A DNA stretch of 64,000 nucleotides from Kribbella sp. NBC_01245 (GTDB lineage Bacteria; Actinomycetota; Actinomycetes; Propionibacteriales; Kribbellaceae), in NCBI RefSeq assembly GCF_036226525.1, contig NZ_CP108487.1, forward strand, positions 372,001-436,000. The letters run 5' to 3'. Positions 37,625 to 44,553 of this stretch are shown one piece after another (within the stretch, counting starts at the first letter, position 1; every line of letters starts with the position of its first letter). A program made the position numbers and the translations under genes. The notes beneath the pieces are model-generated. The model worked only from the letters and a program-made list of their open reading frames with translations, had not been told where the DNA came from and made no database searches.

Positions 37625-38437
37625 TTGACGAATCACCGCATTCCGGTCTGGGTAAAAGCCCTAGACCCGCTATCCCAGTTCGGCCTCGTACACGCCCTAC
37701 GCCAGCGCCCGGAGATCGCCCTACTCACCGACGCCGACCTGGCCCAGCTAACCCCACCGACCGCCCACACCCGCACGGCCACCGCCCCCAACGGCCACGC
37801 GGCCGCCGGTTCCAACGGTCACGCCATCCCGGGGGCTAACGGTCACGCTGTCGCCGGCTCCAACGGTCACGCGGTTGCCGCGCCCGCGGTCGCGGCACCT
37901 GCCGTGCACAGGCGGCCCCTCACTGGCCCGCCCGTGATCGGCCTGATCGCGGCCGACTCGCTCGACCCCGTCGCCATCCAGGTACTGCGCGCCGCCACCA
38001 AACGCGGTTGCCGCCGTACCGTCCTGATCGGTGGCACCATCGACGACGAGGCCCTGATGACCGCCGTCGAGCTCGGAGTCTCCGGCGTACTCCGCCGCTC
38101 CGACGCCACCGCCGACCGGATCGTGCACCTAGTGCGGTCAGCTGCCGCCGGCGACGGCAGCCTGCCCCCGGACCTACTCGGCCGGCTCCTCGGCCAGGTC
38201 TCCCGCATGCAACGCCACGTACTAGCACCGCGCGGCCTATCCCACACAGGCCTATCCGACCGCGAAACCCAAGTCCTCCGCCTAGTCGCCGACGGCAAGG
38301 ACACCCAGGAGATCGCCCGCGAACTCTCCTACTCCGAACGCACCGTCAAAAACGTCCTCCACGACGTAACCAGCCGCCTCCACCTCCGCAACCGCTCCCA
38401 CGCCGTCGCCTACGCCCTCCGCGAAGGCCTCATCTAG
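37625..38437 (+). CDS. atypical response regulator with LuxR DNA-binding domain
   Basis: About 270 residues. The N-terminus ('RIPVWVKALDPLSQFGLVHALRQRPEI') begins like a NarL-type receiver, is interrupted by four NGHA octapeptide repeats, then resumes ('VIGLIAADSLDPVAIQVLRA...'). The C-terminus is a LuxR helix-turn-helix ('LSDRETQVLRLVADGKDTQE...SYSERTVKNVLHDV'). The classical phosphoacceptor pocket is not clear, so it may be an orphan, phosphorylation-independent regulator. TTG 37625 follows GGGGGAG by eight bases; ATG 37574 and GTG 37616 are in-frame alternatives. No histidine kinase is adjacent. Confidence 0.8.
   Translation: MTNHRIPVWVKALDPLSQFGLVHALRQRPEIALLTDADLAQLTPPTAHTRTATAPNGHAAAGSNGHAIPGANGHAVAGSNGHAVAAPAVAAPAVHRRPLTGPPVIGLIAADSLDPVAIQVLRAATKRGCRRTVLIGGTIDDEALMTAVELGVSGVLRRSDATADRIVHLVRSAAAGDGSLPPDLLGRLLGQVSRMQRHVLAPRGLSHTGLSDRETQVLRLVADGKDTQEIARELSYSERTVKNVLHDVTSRLHLRNRSHAVAYALREGLI
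37790..37885 (+). repeat. in-frame 24-bp tandem repeat, four units
   Basis: Four 24-base units encode NGHAAAGS, NGHAIPGA, NGHAVAGS and NGHAVAAP inside the response-regulator gene. The unit is a multiple of three, so copy number can change without a frameshift. Confidence 0.85.
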
Positions 38438-38464
38438 CCGACCCGCCCCATTCCGCCGCACACC

Positions 38465-38938
38465 ACGGTCAGACCCAAAATGCGGCCCCGCCTGTGGACA
38501 CCACTACGACGGTCGGACGCGAAATGCGGCCCGCCGGTGGGCACCCCCTGCGACGGCCCCTGCGACGGTCGGACCCAAAATGCGGCCCGTCTGCGAACAC
38601 CGCCACGACGGTCGGACGCAGAATGCGGCTCGCCTGTGGATACCCCTGCGACGGTCGGACGCGGAATGCGGGGCGCCTGTGGATACCGAGCCCACGGCCC
38701 CTAGGCCCGAACCGCACACATGCGGGCGAATTTGTGCAAAACCCTCCCGCGAGGTGCCTCCTTGTGTCGCGCGTGTGCAAACACAACAAGGCACCTCGCG
38801 GGGGAGTTATCCCCAGATTGGCTTGGGCGTATGGCATTCCGCGTCCGACCGTGGCAGCGATATCCACAGGCGCCCCGCATTTTGGGTCCGACCGTCGCAG
38901 GGGTGTCCACAGGCGGGCCGCATTTCGCGTCCGACAGT
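38465..38938. repeat. composite repeat field: five direct and three inverted ~37-bp units
   Basis: Direct units start at 38465, 38509, 38565, 38608 and 38651. Inverted units are at 38834-38852 (half), 38859-38895 and 38902-38938. The core reads ACGGTCGGAC(G/C)C, then (A/G)AATGCGGC, then a (G/C)GCCTGTGGA(C/T)ACC end. A hairpin (38744-38806) lies between the two sets. Several units carry nonamers one base from a DnaA box. The 612-base gap 38438-39049 contains no gene I can support. Confidence 0.85.
38744..38806. repeat. central hairpin of the repeat field
   Basis: Arms 38744-38767 and 38781-38806 (24 and 26 nt) share CGCGAGGTGCCT and its complement, with a 13-nt loop. It is immediately followed by TTATCCCCA (38807-38815). 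Confidence 0.75.
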
Positions 38939-38950
38939 GGCAGGGGAAAC

Positions 38951-38991
38951 GCCGGTGTGGAACCGCCGGTGTGGAACCGCCGGTGTGGAAG
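38951..38991. repeat. 14-bp minisatellite, three copies
   Basis: GCCGGTGTGGAACC is repeated head to tail at 38951 and 38965, with a third, slightly divergent copy from 38979. Confidence 0.8.
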
Positions 38992-39019
38992 CGCCCGAGC
39001 GGCAGCCCGCCTGCGGTTC

Positions 39020-39057
39020 GTAGGACCAACTCAGCGGCGTAGGACCCGCTTAGCGGC
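39020..39057. repeat. 19-bp tandem duplication over a stop codon
   Basis: GTAGGACC..(A/G)CT(C/T)AGCGGC occurs at 39020-39038 and 39039-39057. The second copy contains the TAA (39050-39052) of the minus-strand gene, so the duplication extends from inside that gene into the repeat field. Confidence 0.7.
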
Positions 39058-40033
39058 GTTGGTGCCAGTCGATTCGGGCGAGGTTGGGGAGGCCGGCCAT
39101 CGGGTCTGGGTTCACGATGCCGACGTCGATCCGGGTCGTGCCGGGGCTCGGCGTCAGCCCGCCACCACCCATTTGGTCGGCGGGGGCATCGAGGAGTTTG
39201 CCGGCCTTGTCGCGTACTTGGGTCTCGACCTGGACCTTGTCGCCCTTGCGGAACACCGTCGACTTGTCCCAGGTCTCCAGGTAGACGTACCCGTCGACCG
39301 CATCCCCGACGTACCAAGGCCCGGCCTTGCCGTTCACGAGGATGCGCTGGCGCATGGTCGCGACCCGCTCGTCGACCCGGTACCAGCTGTACATGGCGAA
39401 GAAGGACGGTTTCGCATCCAGCGAGACGTGCCCCGTCTGGGACATCCCCTCGGTCGGCGCGGCCGGGTGGGTCCGGTCGGGCGGGTTGAGCCTGATCTTG
39501 TGTGCGGCGGCGGCAGCCGGATCACCACCGACGACCGCGGCCTCGAACTGCGGTTGGCCCGCGATGAACCGCCCGACGCAGCCGTAGATCAGGCCGCTCC
39601 GAGCGTCGGTGACGGTGAGGGTGAGCCTGGTCGGGTACTTGCCCGAGCCACGCGATCGCAGCGGATGGGCGATGTCGCCGACGATGCCGTTCGGGACCAC
39701 CTGCCGAAGACAACCGGCCGCGGCCGCCGCGCGTTCGCTCGCCTTGAGCCGTCCGACGGTGAGGGAAATGCTCTCCTCAGCAGGCGCGACGGCCGTCCGG
39801 GAAGTAACAGCCGTCTGGGAAGTAGAGGCCACTGGCGGTTGATCGGGCAACAGCTCAGCGGCACCACCACGCGAGGCCACGAACAACCCGCCCGCGACGA
39901 CTGCCACCGAAGCGGCCGCCGCGACCGGGATCAGCCAGGTACGACGTACCGGGTGGTTGCCGTCGGCAAGTACTTGGTCGAGCACGGCCTGCGGTTGCGG
40001 GAGCCGTCGTTCGGCCGGAGGCTTGAGCGTCAT
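39050..40033 (-). CDS. single-pass membrane protein linked to an ECF sigma factor
   Basis: A 327-residue protein with a short cytoplasmic N-terminus, one transmembrane helix (about 33-54, 'WLIPVAAAASVAVVAGGLFV') and an extracellular domain of about 270 residues without a recognised motif. It is translated with the sigma gene (four-base overlap), the usual place for an anti-sigma factor. However, no HxxxCxxC zinc motif is seen and the cytoplasmic part is only ~30 residues. It may be a non-classical regulator or a sensor/effector. Confidence 0.78.
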   Translation of the reverse strand: MTLKPPAERRLPQPQAVLDQVLADGNHPVRRTWLIPVAAAASVAVVAGGLFVASRGGAAELLPDQPPVASTSQTAVTSRTAVAPAEESISLTVGRLKASERAAAAAGCLRQVVPNGIVGDIAHPLRSRGSGKYPTRLTLTVTDARSGLIYGCVGRFIAGQPQFEAAVVGGDPAAAAAHKIRLNPPDRTHPAAPTEGMSQTGHVSLDAKPSFFAMYSWYRVDERVATMRQRILVNGKAGPWYVGDAVDGYVYLETWDKSTVFRKGDKVQVETQVRDKAGKLLDAPADQMGGGGLTPSPGTTRIDVGIVNPDPMAGLPNLARIDWHQRR

Positions 40034-40674
40034 TCCGATACCTCCAGGGCGGGATTACCGAGATCGAGACGGGTGGCGAGGGCACGGCGGGCGCGGGCCA
40101 GCCGGGATTTGACCGTGCCTTCGGGGATGCCGAGCGCGCGAGCCGCCTCGGCCATCGAGCACTCCGACCAGACGACGAGTTCGACCACCTCGCGTTGTGC
40201 GGCCGGGATCTCGTCCAGGACTTCGCGGATCCGGGCCATCGCGCGTTCGTCGTCGAGTCGGGACGCCGCGGCGGCGGCAGGGTCGGGCTCGTCGGCGCCA
40301 CGGTCGAGCGCGGTGATGCGGTCCACCAGCGCCAGGTGGCGACGGCTGGACCGAAGCAGGTTGCTGCACTCGTGCCCGGCCATCACCAGCAGCAGCGGCC
40401 GGGCGGATTCGAGCGTGAGTACGTCGATCCGGCCGCTTCGGGCCCGTCGCCAGAGCGAGGTGAAGGTGGCCTGGACCGCGTCCTCCGCGGCGGACCACGA
40501 CGACAACCGCCGGAACGCGAAGTTATAGACGGCATCGCTGTGCCGACGGAAGAGCGCGGTGAGGGCCTGCTCGTCGGCCTCCCGTAATCGCGCCCACAGA
40601 TGCTGGTCAGGGGCGCCGATATCGCGATCCGACCGGGACACGGCCACCCCCAGCGTCGCTGCTCGTGTGCTCAT
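40030..40674 (-). CDS. ECF-family RNA polymerase sigma factor
   Basis: A 214-residue protein with sigma-70 region 2 ('ALTALFRRHSDAVYNFAFRR', then 'AEDAVQATFTSLWRRA') and region 4 ('REVVELVVWSECSMAEAARALGIPEGTVKSRLARARR'-type helix-turn-helix, shown here in part: 'AEAARALGIPEGTVKSRLAR'). The two regions are joined by an acidic linker. It is the first gene of a two-gene unit with the membrane protein downstream. Its regulon is unknown. Confidence 0.9.
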   Translation of the reverse strand: MSTRAATLGVAVSRSDRDIGAPDQHLWARLREADEQALTALFRRHSDAVYNFAFRRLSSWSAAEDAVQATFTSLWRRARSGRIDVLTLESARPLLLVMAGHECSNLLRSSRRHLALVDRITALDRGADEPDPAAAAASRLDDERAMARIREVLDEIPAAQREVVELVVWSECSMAEAARALGIPEGTVKSRLARARRALATRLDLGNPALEVSE

Positions 40675-40722
40675 ATCCGGAAGAGTCCGGCCGAGCGACG
40701 CCGGTTCCGCGGCAGCGGGTGG

Positions 40723-41601
40723 TCAGTCCAGATCGATCTCGGAGTCGAACACCGAGTTGTCCTCGTCGGCCCGCCCGGCCGAGGCTGAGGCCGATCGGGG
40801 CTGGCCGGCTTCGCGGACCGTACGCCAGAGCTCGTCCATATCGGTACGGTCGTCCGCCTCGGGCTTGTCCGTCCAGCCGCTGGCCCAGCCCTCGTCCTCG
40901 CCGAGGTCGAACGTCGACGTGGCGAACGCCGCCGACCCGATATCCCGCGTCTCCGGATCGACGTCACGCTCGTCCGCCGTACGGCGCTGTGCCGGGGCAG
41001 CGCCATCCAGACCGGCGGGCGCTGTCAGACCGGCGGGCGCGTCCAGACCGGCGGGCGCGTCCAGGCCGGCGAGCGAGCGGGCGTAGCGCTGCGCCTCGAT
41101 GATGCCGAGATCCGCCTCGTCGCAGAGCAGCCGGACCGCGCCGACCTCGTGGCCCGCGTCCATCAGCTTGCGCACCCGGCTGTCGAGATCCTGCTGGCTC
41201 GACGGCACCCGGTTGATCGGCTGCCGCCCCGGATCCGTCTGGAACGGCATCTGCACGCCAGGCTGCCAGTGCTGCCCGCCCACCGGCCCGCCCTGGTATT
41301 GAGGCCCGCCCTGGAACTGCACCGGACCGCCTTGGTACTGCTGAGGAGCTCCGTACTGCTGCGGCCCGGGCGTAGGAAAGCCCCCAGGCGTGGGAAAGGT
41401 ATACGGCTGAATCGGCGCGATCGGCGCCGGCTGCATGGCGGGCGGCATCGGCTGCGGCGCCGCCCAGGTCTGCAACCGCTGGGCGCCGTTCTGCACCCGG
41501 GCCCACGGTGCCGCCGCGGCCGGCTTCTTCTTCATCGCCTTCGCCACATTGCCGAAGAGCACGATGATGACCACCACGATGGCGAAGAGGATCTCGAACA
41601 T
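40723..41601 (-). CDS. repeat-rich single-pass membrane protein, L7/L12-like helix pair
   Basis: A 292-residue protein with an N-terminal helix (MFEILFAIVVVIIVLFGNVA), then a Pro/Gln/Gly-rich segment with QYQGGP units, then 'VRKLMDAGHEVGAVRLLCDE...LGIIEAQRYARSLAG', which resembles the ribosomal L7/L12 C-terminal-like helices of small actinobacterial proteins. A GLDAPA hexapeptide repeat and an acidic tail follow. ATG 41601 has GGGAGG upstream. Function not recognised. Confidence 0.75.
   Translation of the reverse strand: MFEILFAIVVVIIVLFGNVAKAMKKKPAAAAPWARVQNGAQRLQTWAAPQPMPPAMQPAPIAPIQPYTFPTPGGFPTPGPQQYGAPQQYQGGPVQFQGGPQYQGGPVGGQHWQPGVQMPFQTDPGRQPINRVPSSQQDLDSRVRKLMDAGHEVGAVRLLCDEADLGIIEAQRYARSLAGLDAPAGLDAPAGLTAPAGLDGAAPAQRRTADERDVDPETRDIGSAAFATSTFDLGEDEGWASGWTDKPEADDRTDMDELWRTVREAGQPRSASASAGRADEDNSVFDSEIDLD
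41007..41078 (-). repeat. in-frame 18-bp tandem repeat, four units
   Basis: Units at 41007, 41025, 41043 and 41061 encode repeated GL(D/T)APA hexapeptides in the membrane-protein gene. The middle two are nearly identical. Confidence 0.8.
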
Positions 41602-41733
41602 GGCGCCTCCCGGCGTCCGGCGTACCGCTGTCAGTTCCGCATCGTAGGCCGCTACCAGTCCGCGACCGGTCAACTACCCGCCCGCGAGCGGCGGACCGAT
41701 AGCACGGAATCGGCTGAGAGGGGTCCTGACCGC

Positions 41734-41739
41734 TACAAT
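41734..41739 (+). promoter_or_regulatory. -10 element TACAAT upstream of efp
   Basis: A near-consensus -10 hexamer in the 200-base divergent gap, 64 bases before the efp GTG. No convincing -35 is seen at 17 bases. Confidence 0.4.
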
Positions 41740-41802
41740 CCGGTGTACCGCTGACGACTTTCACTGCGTCATCGACCTGATCGACATCGAAGGGCTTCCC
41801 GC

Positions 41803-42366
41803 GTGGCAACGACGAACGACCTCAAGAACGGCATGGTGCTCAACCTGGATGGGCAGCTGTGGTCCGTCGTCTGGTTCCAGCACCACAAGCCGGGCAAGGG
41901 CGGTGCGGTGATGCGCACCAAGCTGAAGAACGTGCTGTCCGGCAAGGTCGTCGACAAGACGTTCAACGCCGACGTCAAGGTCGACGTGGCGAACGTCGAC
42001 AAGCGCGACATGACGTACCTGTACAACGATGGCGAGTCCTACGTCTTCATGGACGCCGGGACGTATGAGCAGCTCACCATCACCCCCGAGGTGGTCGGCG
42101 AGGCCTCGCACTTCCTGCTGGAGAACCAGGAGGCGATCGTCGCGGTGCACGAGGAGCTCCCGCTGTACGTCGAGCTGCCGGCCTCGGTCGAGCTCACCGT
42201 GGAGTACACCGAGCCCGGTCTGCAGGGCGACCGCTCCACCGGCGGCACCAAGCCCGCCAAGCTGGAGACCGGCTACACCATCCAGGTGCCGCTGTTCCTG
42301 ACCACCGGCGAGAAGGTCAAGGTGGACACCCGGACCGGGGACTACCTCGGCCGCGTCACCTCCTGA
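41803..42366 (+). CDS. efp: elongation factor P
   Basis: A 187-residue, three-domain tRNA mimic. The domain I loop '[17 protein letters not shown]' carries the tip Lys in PGKGG. The OB domains end with '[24 protein letters not shown]', the EF-P signature near the C-terminus. It relieves ribosome stalling at polyproline. GTG start with AAGGG nine bases upstream. It sits before nusB as in most actinobacteria. Confidence 0.97.
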   Translation: MATTNDLKNGMVLNLDGQLWSVVWFQHHKPGKGGAVMRTKLKNVLSGKVVDKTFNADVKVDVANVDKRDMTYLYNDGESYVFMDAGTYEQLTITPEVVGEASHFLLENQEAIVAVHEELPLYVELPASVELTVEYTEPGLQGDRSTGGTKPAKLETGYTIQVPLFLTTGEKVKVDTRTGDYLGRVTS

Positions 42367-42399
42367 TCACCTGACTCGCGAGAGAGCCGCTAACCAAAG

Positions 42400-42810
42400 A
42401 TGTCTGCCCGGAGTAAGGCCCGCAAGCGCGCCCTCGACGTCCTGTACGAGTCGGAGGTGCGTGGCCTTGCCGTTGGCGGCACGCTGGCCGAGCGGCTCGA
42501 GGACAACGACCCACCGGTGGCGGAGTTCACCGTTTCCCTGGTCGAAGGGGTGTCGACGCACATCACGGCGATCGACGACCTGCTGAGCACTCACTCGGTC
42601 GGCTGGACGCTGGACCGGATGCCCGCCGTCGACCGCAACATCTTGCGGATCGGCGTCTACGAGCTGCTGTACGACGAGCAGGTGCCGGACGTCGTCGCGG
42701 TCAGCGAAGCGGTGGCCATGGCCAGGGATCTGTCCACGGACGAATCCCCGGCCTTCGTCAACGGGTTGCTGGCCCGTCTCCTTCAGCTCAAACCCACCCT
42801 CGGCGTCTGA
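42400..42810 (+). CDS. nusB: transcription antitermination factor NusB
   Basis: A 136-residue all-helical protein with 'ARKRALDVLYESEVRG' at the N-terminus, 'LDRMPAVDRNILRIGVYEL' in the middle and 'ESPAFVNGLLARLLQL' at the end. It acts with NusE/S10 in rRNA antitermination. Its 3' end (42793-42811) is duplicated exactly at 43737-43755. Confidence 0.95.
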   Translation: MSARSKARKRALDVLYESEVRGLAVGGTLAERLEDNDPPVAEFTVSLVEGVSTHITAIDDLLSTHSVGWTLDRMPAVDRNILRIGVYELLYDEQVPDVVAVSEAVAMARDLSTDESPAFVNGLLARLLQLKPTLGV

Positions 42811-42811
42811 C
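42793..42811. repeat. 19-bp direct repeat, copy 1 (nusB 3' end)
   Basis: CCCACCCTCGGCGTCTGAC spans the last codons and stop of nusB and recurs exactly at 43737-43755, bracketing the DUF3592-like gene. Confidence 0.85.
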
Positions 42812-42851
42812 GCCTGCTCGCTTCAGGCTGGGTTTCGAGACTTTGAGCGAG

Positions 42852-43721
42852 ATGGATCCGGTCGCGGCACGTCGCGCGAAGCGGCAGCGCCAGGCGGGAC
42901 AACCGGCCGTGCTGGTCGGCGCGATCATCGGCGCGGTGGCGCAGGCGGTCTGTGCCTTCGTGCTCGGCCGGGGCATCGGCGCGTTGGTCGAAGTGCTGAG
43001 GCATACGTTCACCGATAGCGTCTTCGACGAGCGGGTGCCGTATCCGACCTACTGGGGGCCCGCGACGATCGGCATCCTGCTGGTTGTCGGCGGTATCGGG
43101 ATGGTCGTGGCGGCCGGGGTGACCTGGTCCTTGGTCGATCGCTACCGCGGGGGAGAGAAGCGGCCGGCCCTGCTGGCGCCGCTCGGGGTCAGCGCGGTCG
43201 CGGCCGGCGTCGTGGTGGACTCGCGAAGCTGGATCAAGCCGCTGGAGGTTGGGACAAAGGTCGATACAGCGTTCCACACCGACGAGTCGTGGAGCGTGTT
43301 CGGCTGGATCGCCTACTACGCGGATATCTGGTTCCCGGCGCTTCTGGTGGTCATCGCCGTGCTCTTCGTCGTCTTCGGGATCAAGCACAACCGACGGTTG
43401 AAGCAGCAGATCGCCGACCGGACCCGGCTCTTGACCGAAGGCCGCCGGGTCGAGGGTGAGATCACCGAGGTCACCATCCGGACCAGCCAGAACGACCAAG
43501 GCCAGCGCACGATCGTCGGCGCCGACATCGTGGTGAAGTTCGCCGACGCCCACGGGACCGATCGCTGGGTGACCCGCCGGAGCAACGACCGATCCGCGAT
43601 GCCCGGCACCGGCTACGCCGAAGTACTTTTCGACCCGATGCGTGCGAGCGAAGAAGACCTGATCTTCGTCGCCTTCCATCGCGATCCGGCTCCGGGCGAC
43701 TGGATCGGCACTGCCGGCTGA
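42852..43721 (+). CDS. DUF3592-like membrane protein
   Basis: About 289 residues. Three or more transmembrane helices (about 20-42, 70-95 and 158-178) surround an extracytoplasmic loop; another weaker segment lies near 113-125. The C-terminal soluble part ('GRRVEGEITEVTIRTSQNDQ', then 'VVKFADAHGTDRWVTRR') has the DUF3592 beta-pattern. ATG 42852 is preferred; TTG 42843 is possible. It lies between nusB and bldD, usually neighbours in Streptomyces, and is bracketed by an exact 19-bp repeat. Confidence 0.7.
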   Translation: MDPVAARRAKRQRQAGQPAVLVGAIIGAVAQAVCAFVLGRGIGALVEVLRHTFTDSVFDERVPYPTYWGPATIGILLVVGGIGMVVAAGVTWSLVDRYRGGEKRPALLAPLGVSAVAAGVVVDSRSWIKPLEVGTKVDTAFHTDESWSVFGWIAYYADIWFPALLVVIAVLFVVFGIKHNRRLKQQIADRTRLLTEGRRVEGEITEVTIRTSQNDQGQRTIVGADIVVKFADAHGTDRWVTRRSNDRSAMPGTGYAEVLFDPMRASEEDLIFVAFHRDPAPGDWIGTAG

Positions 43722-43735
43722 TCCAGGGCCGCTTG

Positions 43736-43777
43736 GCCCACCCTCGGCGTCTGACCACCACTACGCCCAGGGTGGGC
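43736..43777. terminator. hairpin containing the second 19-bp repeat copy
   Basis: GCCCACCCT (43736-43744) pairs with AGGGTGGGC (43769-43777). It lies between the convergent DUF3592-like and bldD genes, so a bidirectional terminator is plausible. The left arm is part of the 19-bp repeat 43737-43755. Confidence 0.4.
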
Positions 43778-43854
43778 AATCCCACTCTCCTCAAAGCCCT
43801 CTTGAGAGCTGCACTACGGTCGCCGCGATCTCCTCAGAATGCGGCGAGTACTGC

Positions 43855-44376
43855 TCAAGCGCCGGCGGTCTCCTCGACCTCGACGTCACCCTTCGCCTCG
43901 GGGTTGAGAACACCCCAGGAGATGAAGCGCTCGGTCAGAGTGGTCGGAGACTCGTCGTAGATGACGGCGAGCGTGCGCATGTCGTCCTGACGGATCGACA
44001 GCACCTTGCCGTTGTAGTCACCACGCTGCGCCTGAATGGTCGCCGCATACCGCGTGAGCGGTCCGGCCTCCGACGCGTCGAGGTGCTGAAGGGCCTCCAG
44101 GTCGAGGATCAGCCTCGGCGGAGCGGCCGCTGCCGCCGCCGCACTCGCGGAACCTGGGAGTAGCTCACGGATCGGCACGCCATAGAAATCGGCGAGCTCG
44201 GCGAGCTTCTGGACGGTGACGGCTCGGTCGCCACGCTCATACGAGCCGACCACAACCGCCTTCCAGCGACCCTTGGACTTCTCTTCCACGCCATGCAAGG
44301 ACAGGCCCTGCTGCTGGCGGATGGCGCGTAACTTGCCGCCAAGTGTCTTCGCGTATTCGCTAGGCACGCTGGTCAT
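43855..44376 (-). CDS. bldD: developmental regulator BldD
   Basis: A 173-residue protein with an N-terminal XRE helix-turn-helix ('EYAKTLGGKLRAIRQQQGLS', then 'VVVGSYERGDRAVT'), an Ala-rich linker and a C-terminal domain carrying RGD (118-120)-x8-RQDD (129-132). The latter is the RxD-x8-RxxD motif by which Streptomyces BldD binds tetrameric c-di-GMP. ATG 44376 follows GGAGGG. BldD represses development genes when c-di-GMP is high. A match to its consensus site lies in its own promoter. Confidence 0.93.
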   Translation of the reverse strand: MTSVPSEYAKTLGGKLRAIRQQQGLSLHGVEEKSKGRWKAVVVGSYERGDRAVTVQKLAELADFYGVPIRELLPGSASAAAAAAAPPRLILDLEALQHLDASEAGPLTRYAATIQAQRGDYNGKVLSIRQDDMRTLAVIYDESPTTLTERFISWGVLNPEAKGDVEVEETAGA

Positions 44377-44428
44377 TCCCTCCGATGTCAGATCCCAATG
44401 CGGATCCCGTTGCGGTGAACCCCCCACG

Positions 44429-44443
44429 GTTACACAGAGTAAC
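44429..44443. promoter_or_regulatory. BldD box GTTACACAGAGTAAC
   Basis: Matches the known BldD consensus NTNACNC(A/T)GNGTNAN at every fixed position. It is 53 bases upstream of the bldD ATG, beside a minus-strand -10-like TATTGT (44445-44450), the position expected for autorepression. It lies 110 bases from pyrR on the other side. Confidence 0.75.
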
Positions 44444-44490
44444 AATATTCCGGCTCAGAGGCCAGCGTCAAGACGGCGTGTCACTTCCGA

Positions 44491-44496
44491 TACCAT
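44491..44496 (+). promoter_or_regulatory. -10 element TACCAT of the pyr operon
   Basis: A TANNNT hexamer 18 bases before the PyrR-binding hairpin, giving a predicted start near 44503. The -35 region is weak. Confidence 0.4.
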
Positions 44497-44513
44497 GTCA
44501 AGCGTCCGAACAT

Positions 44514-44549
44514 CCTTTAAAGACCCGTCCAGAGAGGCGGGAAAGGAGG
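44514..44549 (+). promoter_or_regulatory. PyrR-binding leader hairpin sequestering the pyrR ribosome-binding site
   Basis: CCTTT (44514-44518) can pair with AAAGG (44542-44546), and CCCG (44524-44527) with CGGG (44538-44541), around the loop TCCAGAGAGG. The loop matches the conserved PyrR recognition sequence (AGAGAGG). The outer stem includes the AAAGGAGG Shine-Dalgarno of pyrR. This is the translational form of PyrR control known from mycobacteria: UMP-bound PyrR stabilises the hairpin and blocks initiation. Confidence 0.8.
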
Positions 44550-44553
44550 AACG

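Noticed and set aside
38465-38938. CRISPR array
   Set aside because: Units are irregularly spaced, vary in sequence, occur in both orientations and leave only 5-20-base gaps; no cas genes are nearby.
38465-38938. Chromosomal origin oriC
   Set aside because: No dnaA, dnaN, gyrB or rpmH is near, and the DnaA-like nonamers are near rather than exact matches.
38508-39042. Short coding frames across the 38.4-39.0 kb gap
   Set aside because: The frames simply translate the repeats (Pro/Arg-rich), have no start signals and no protein-like pattern.
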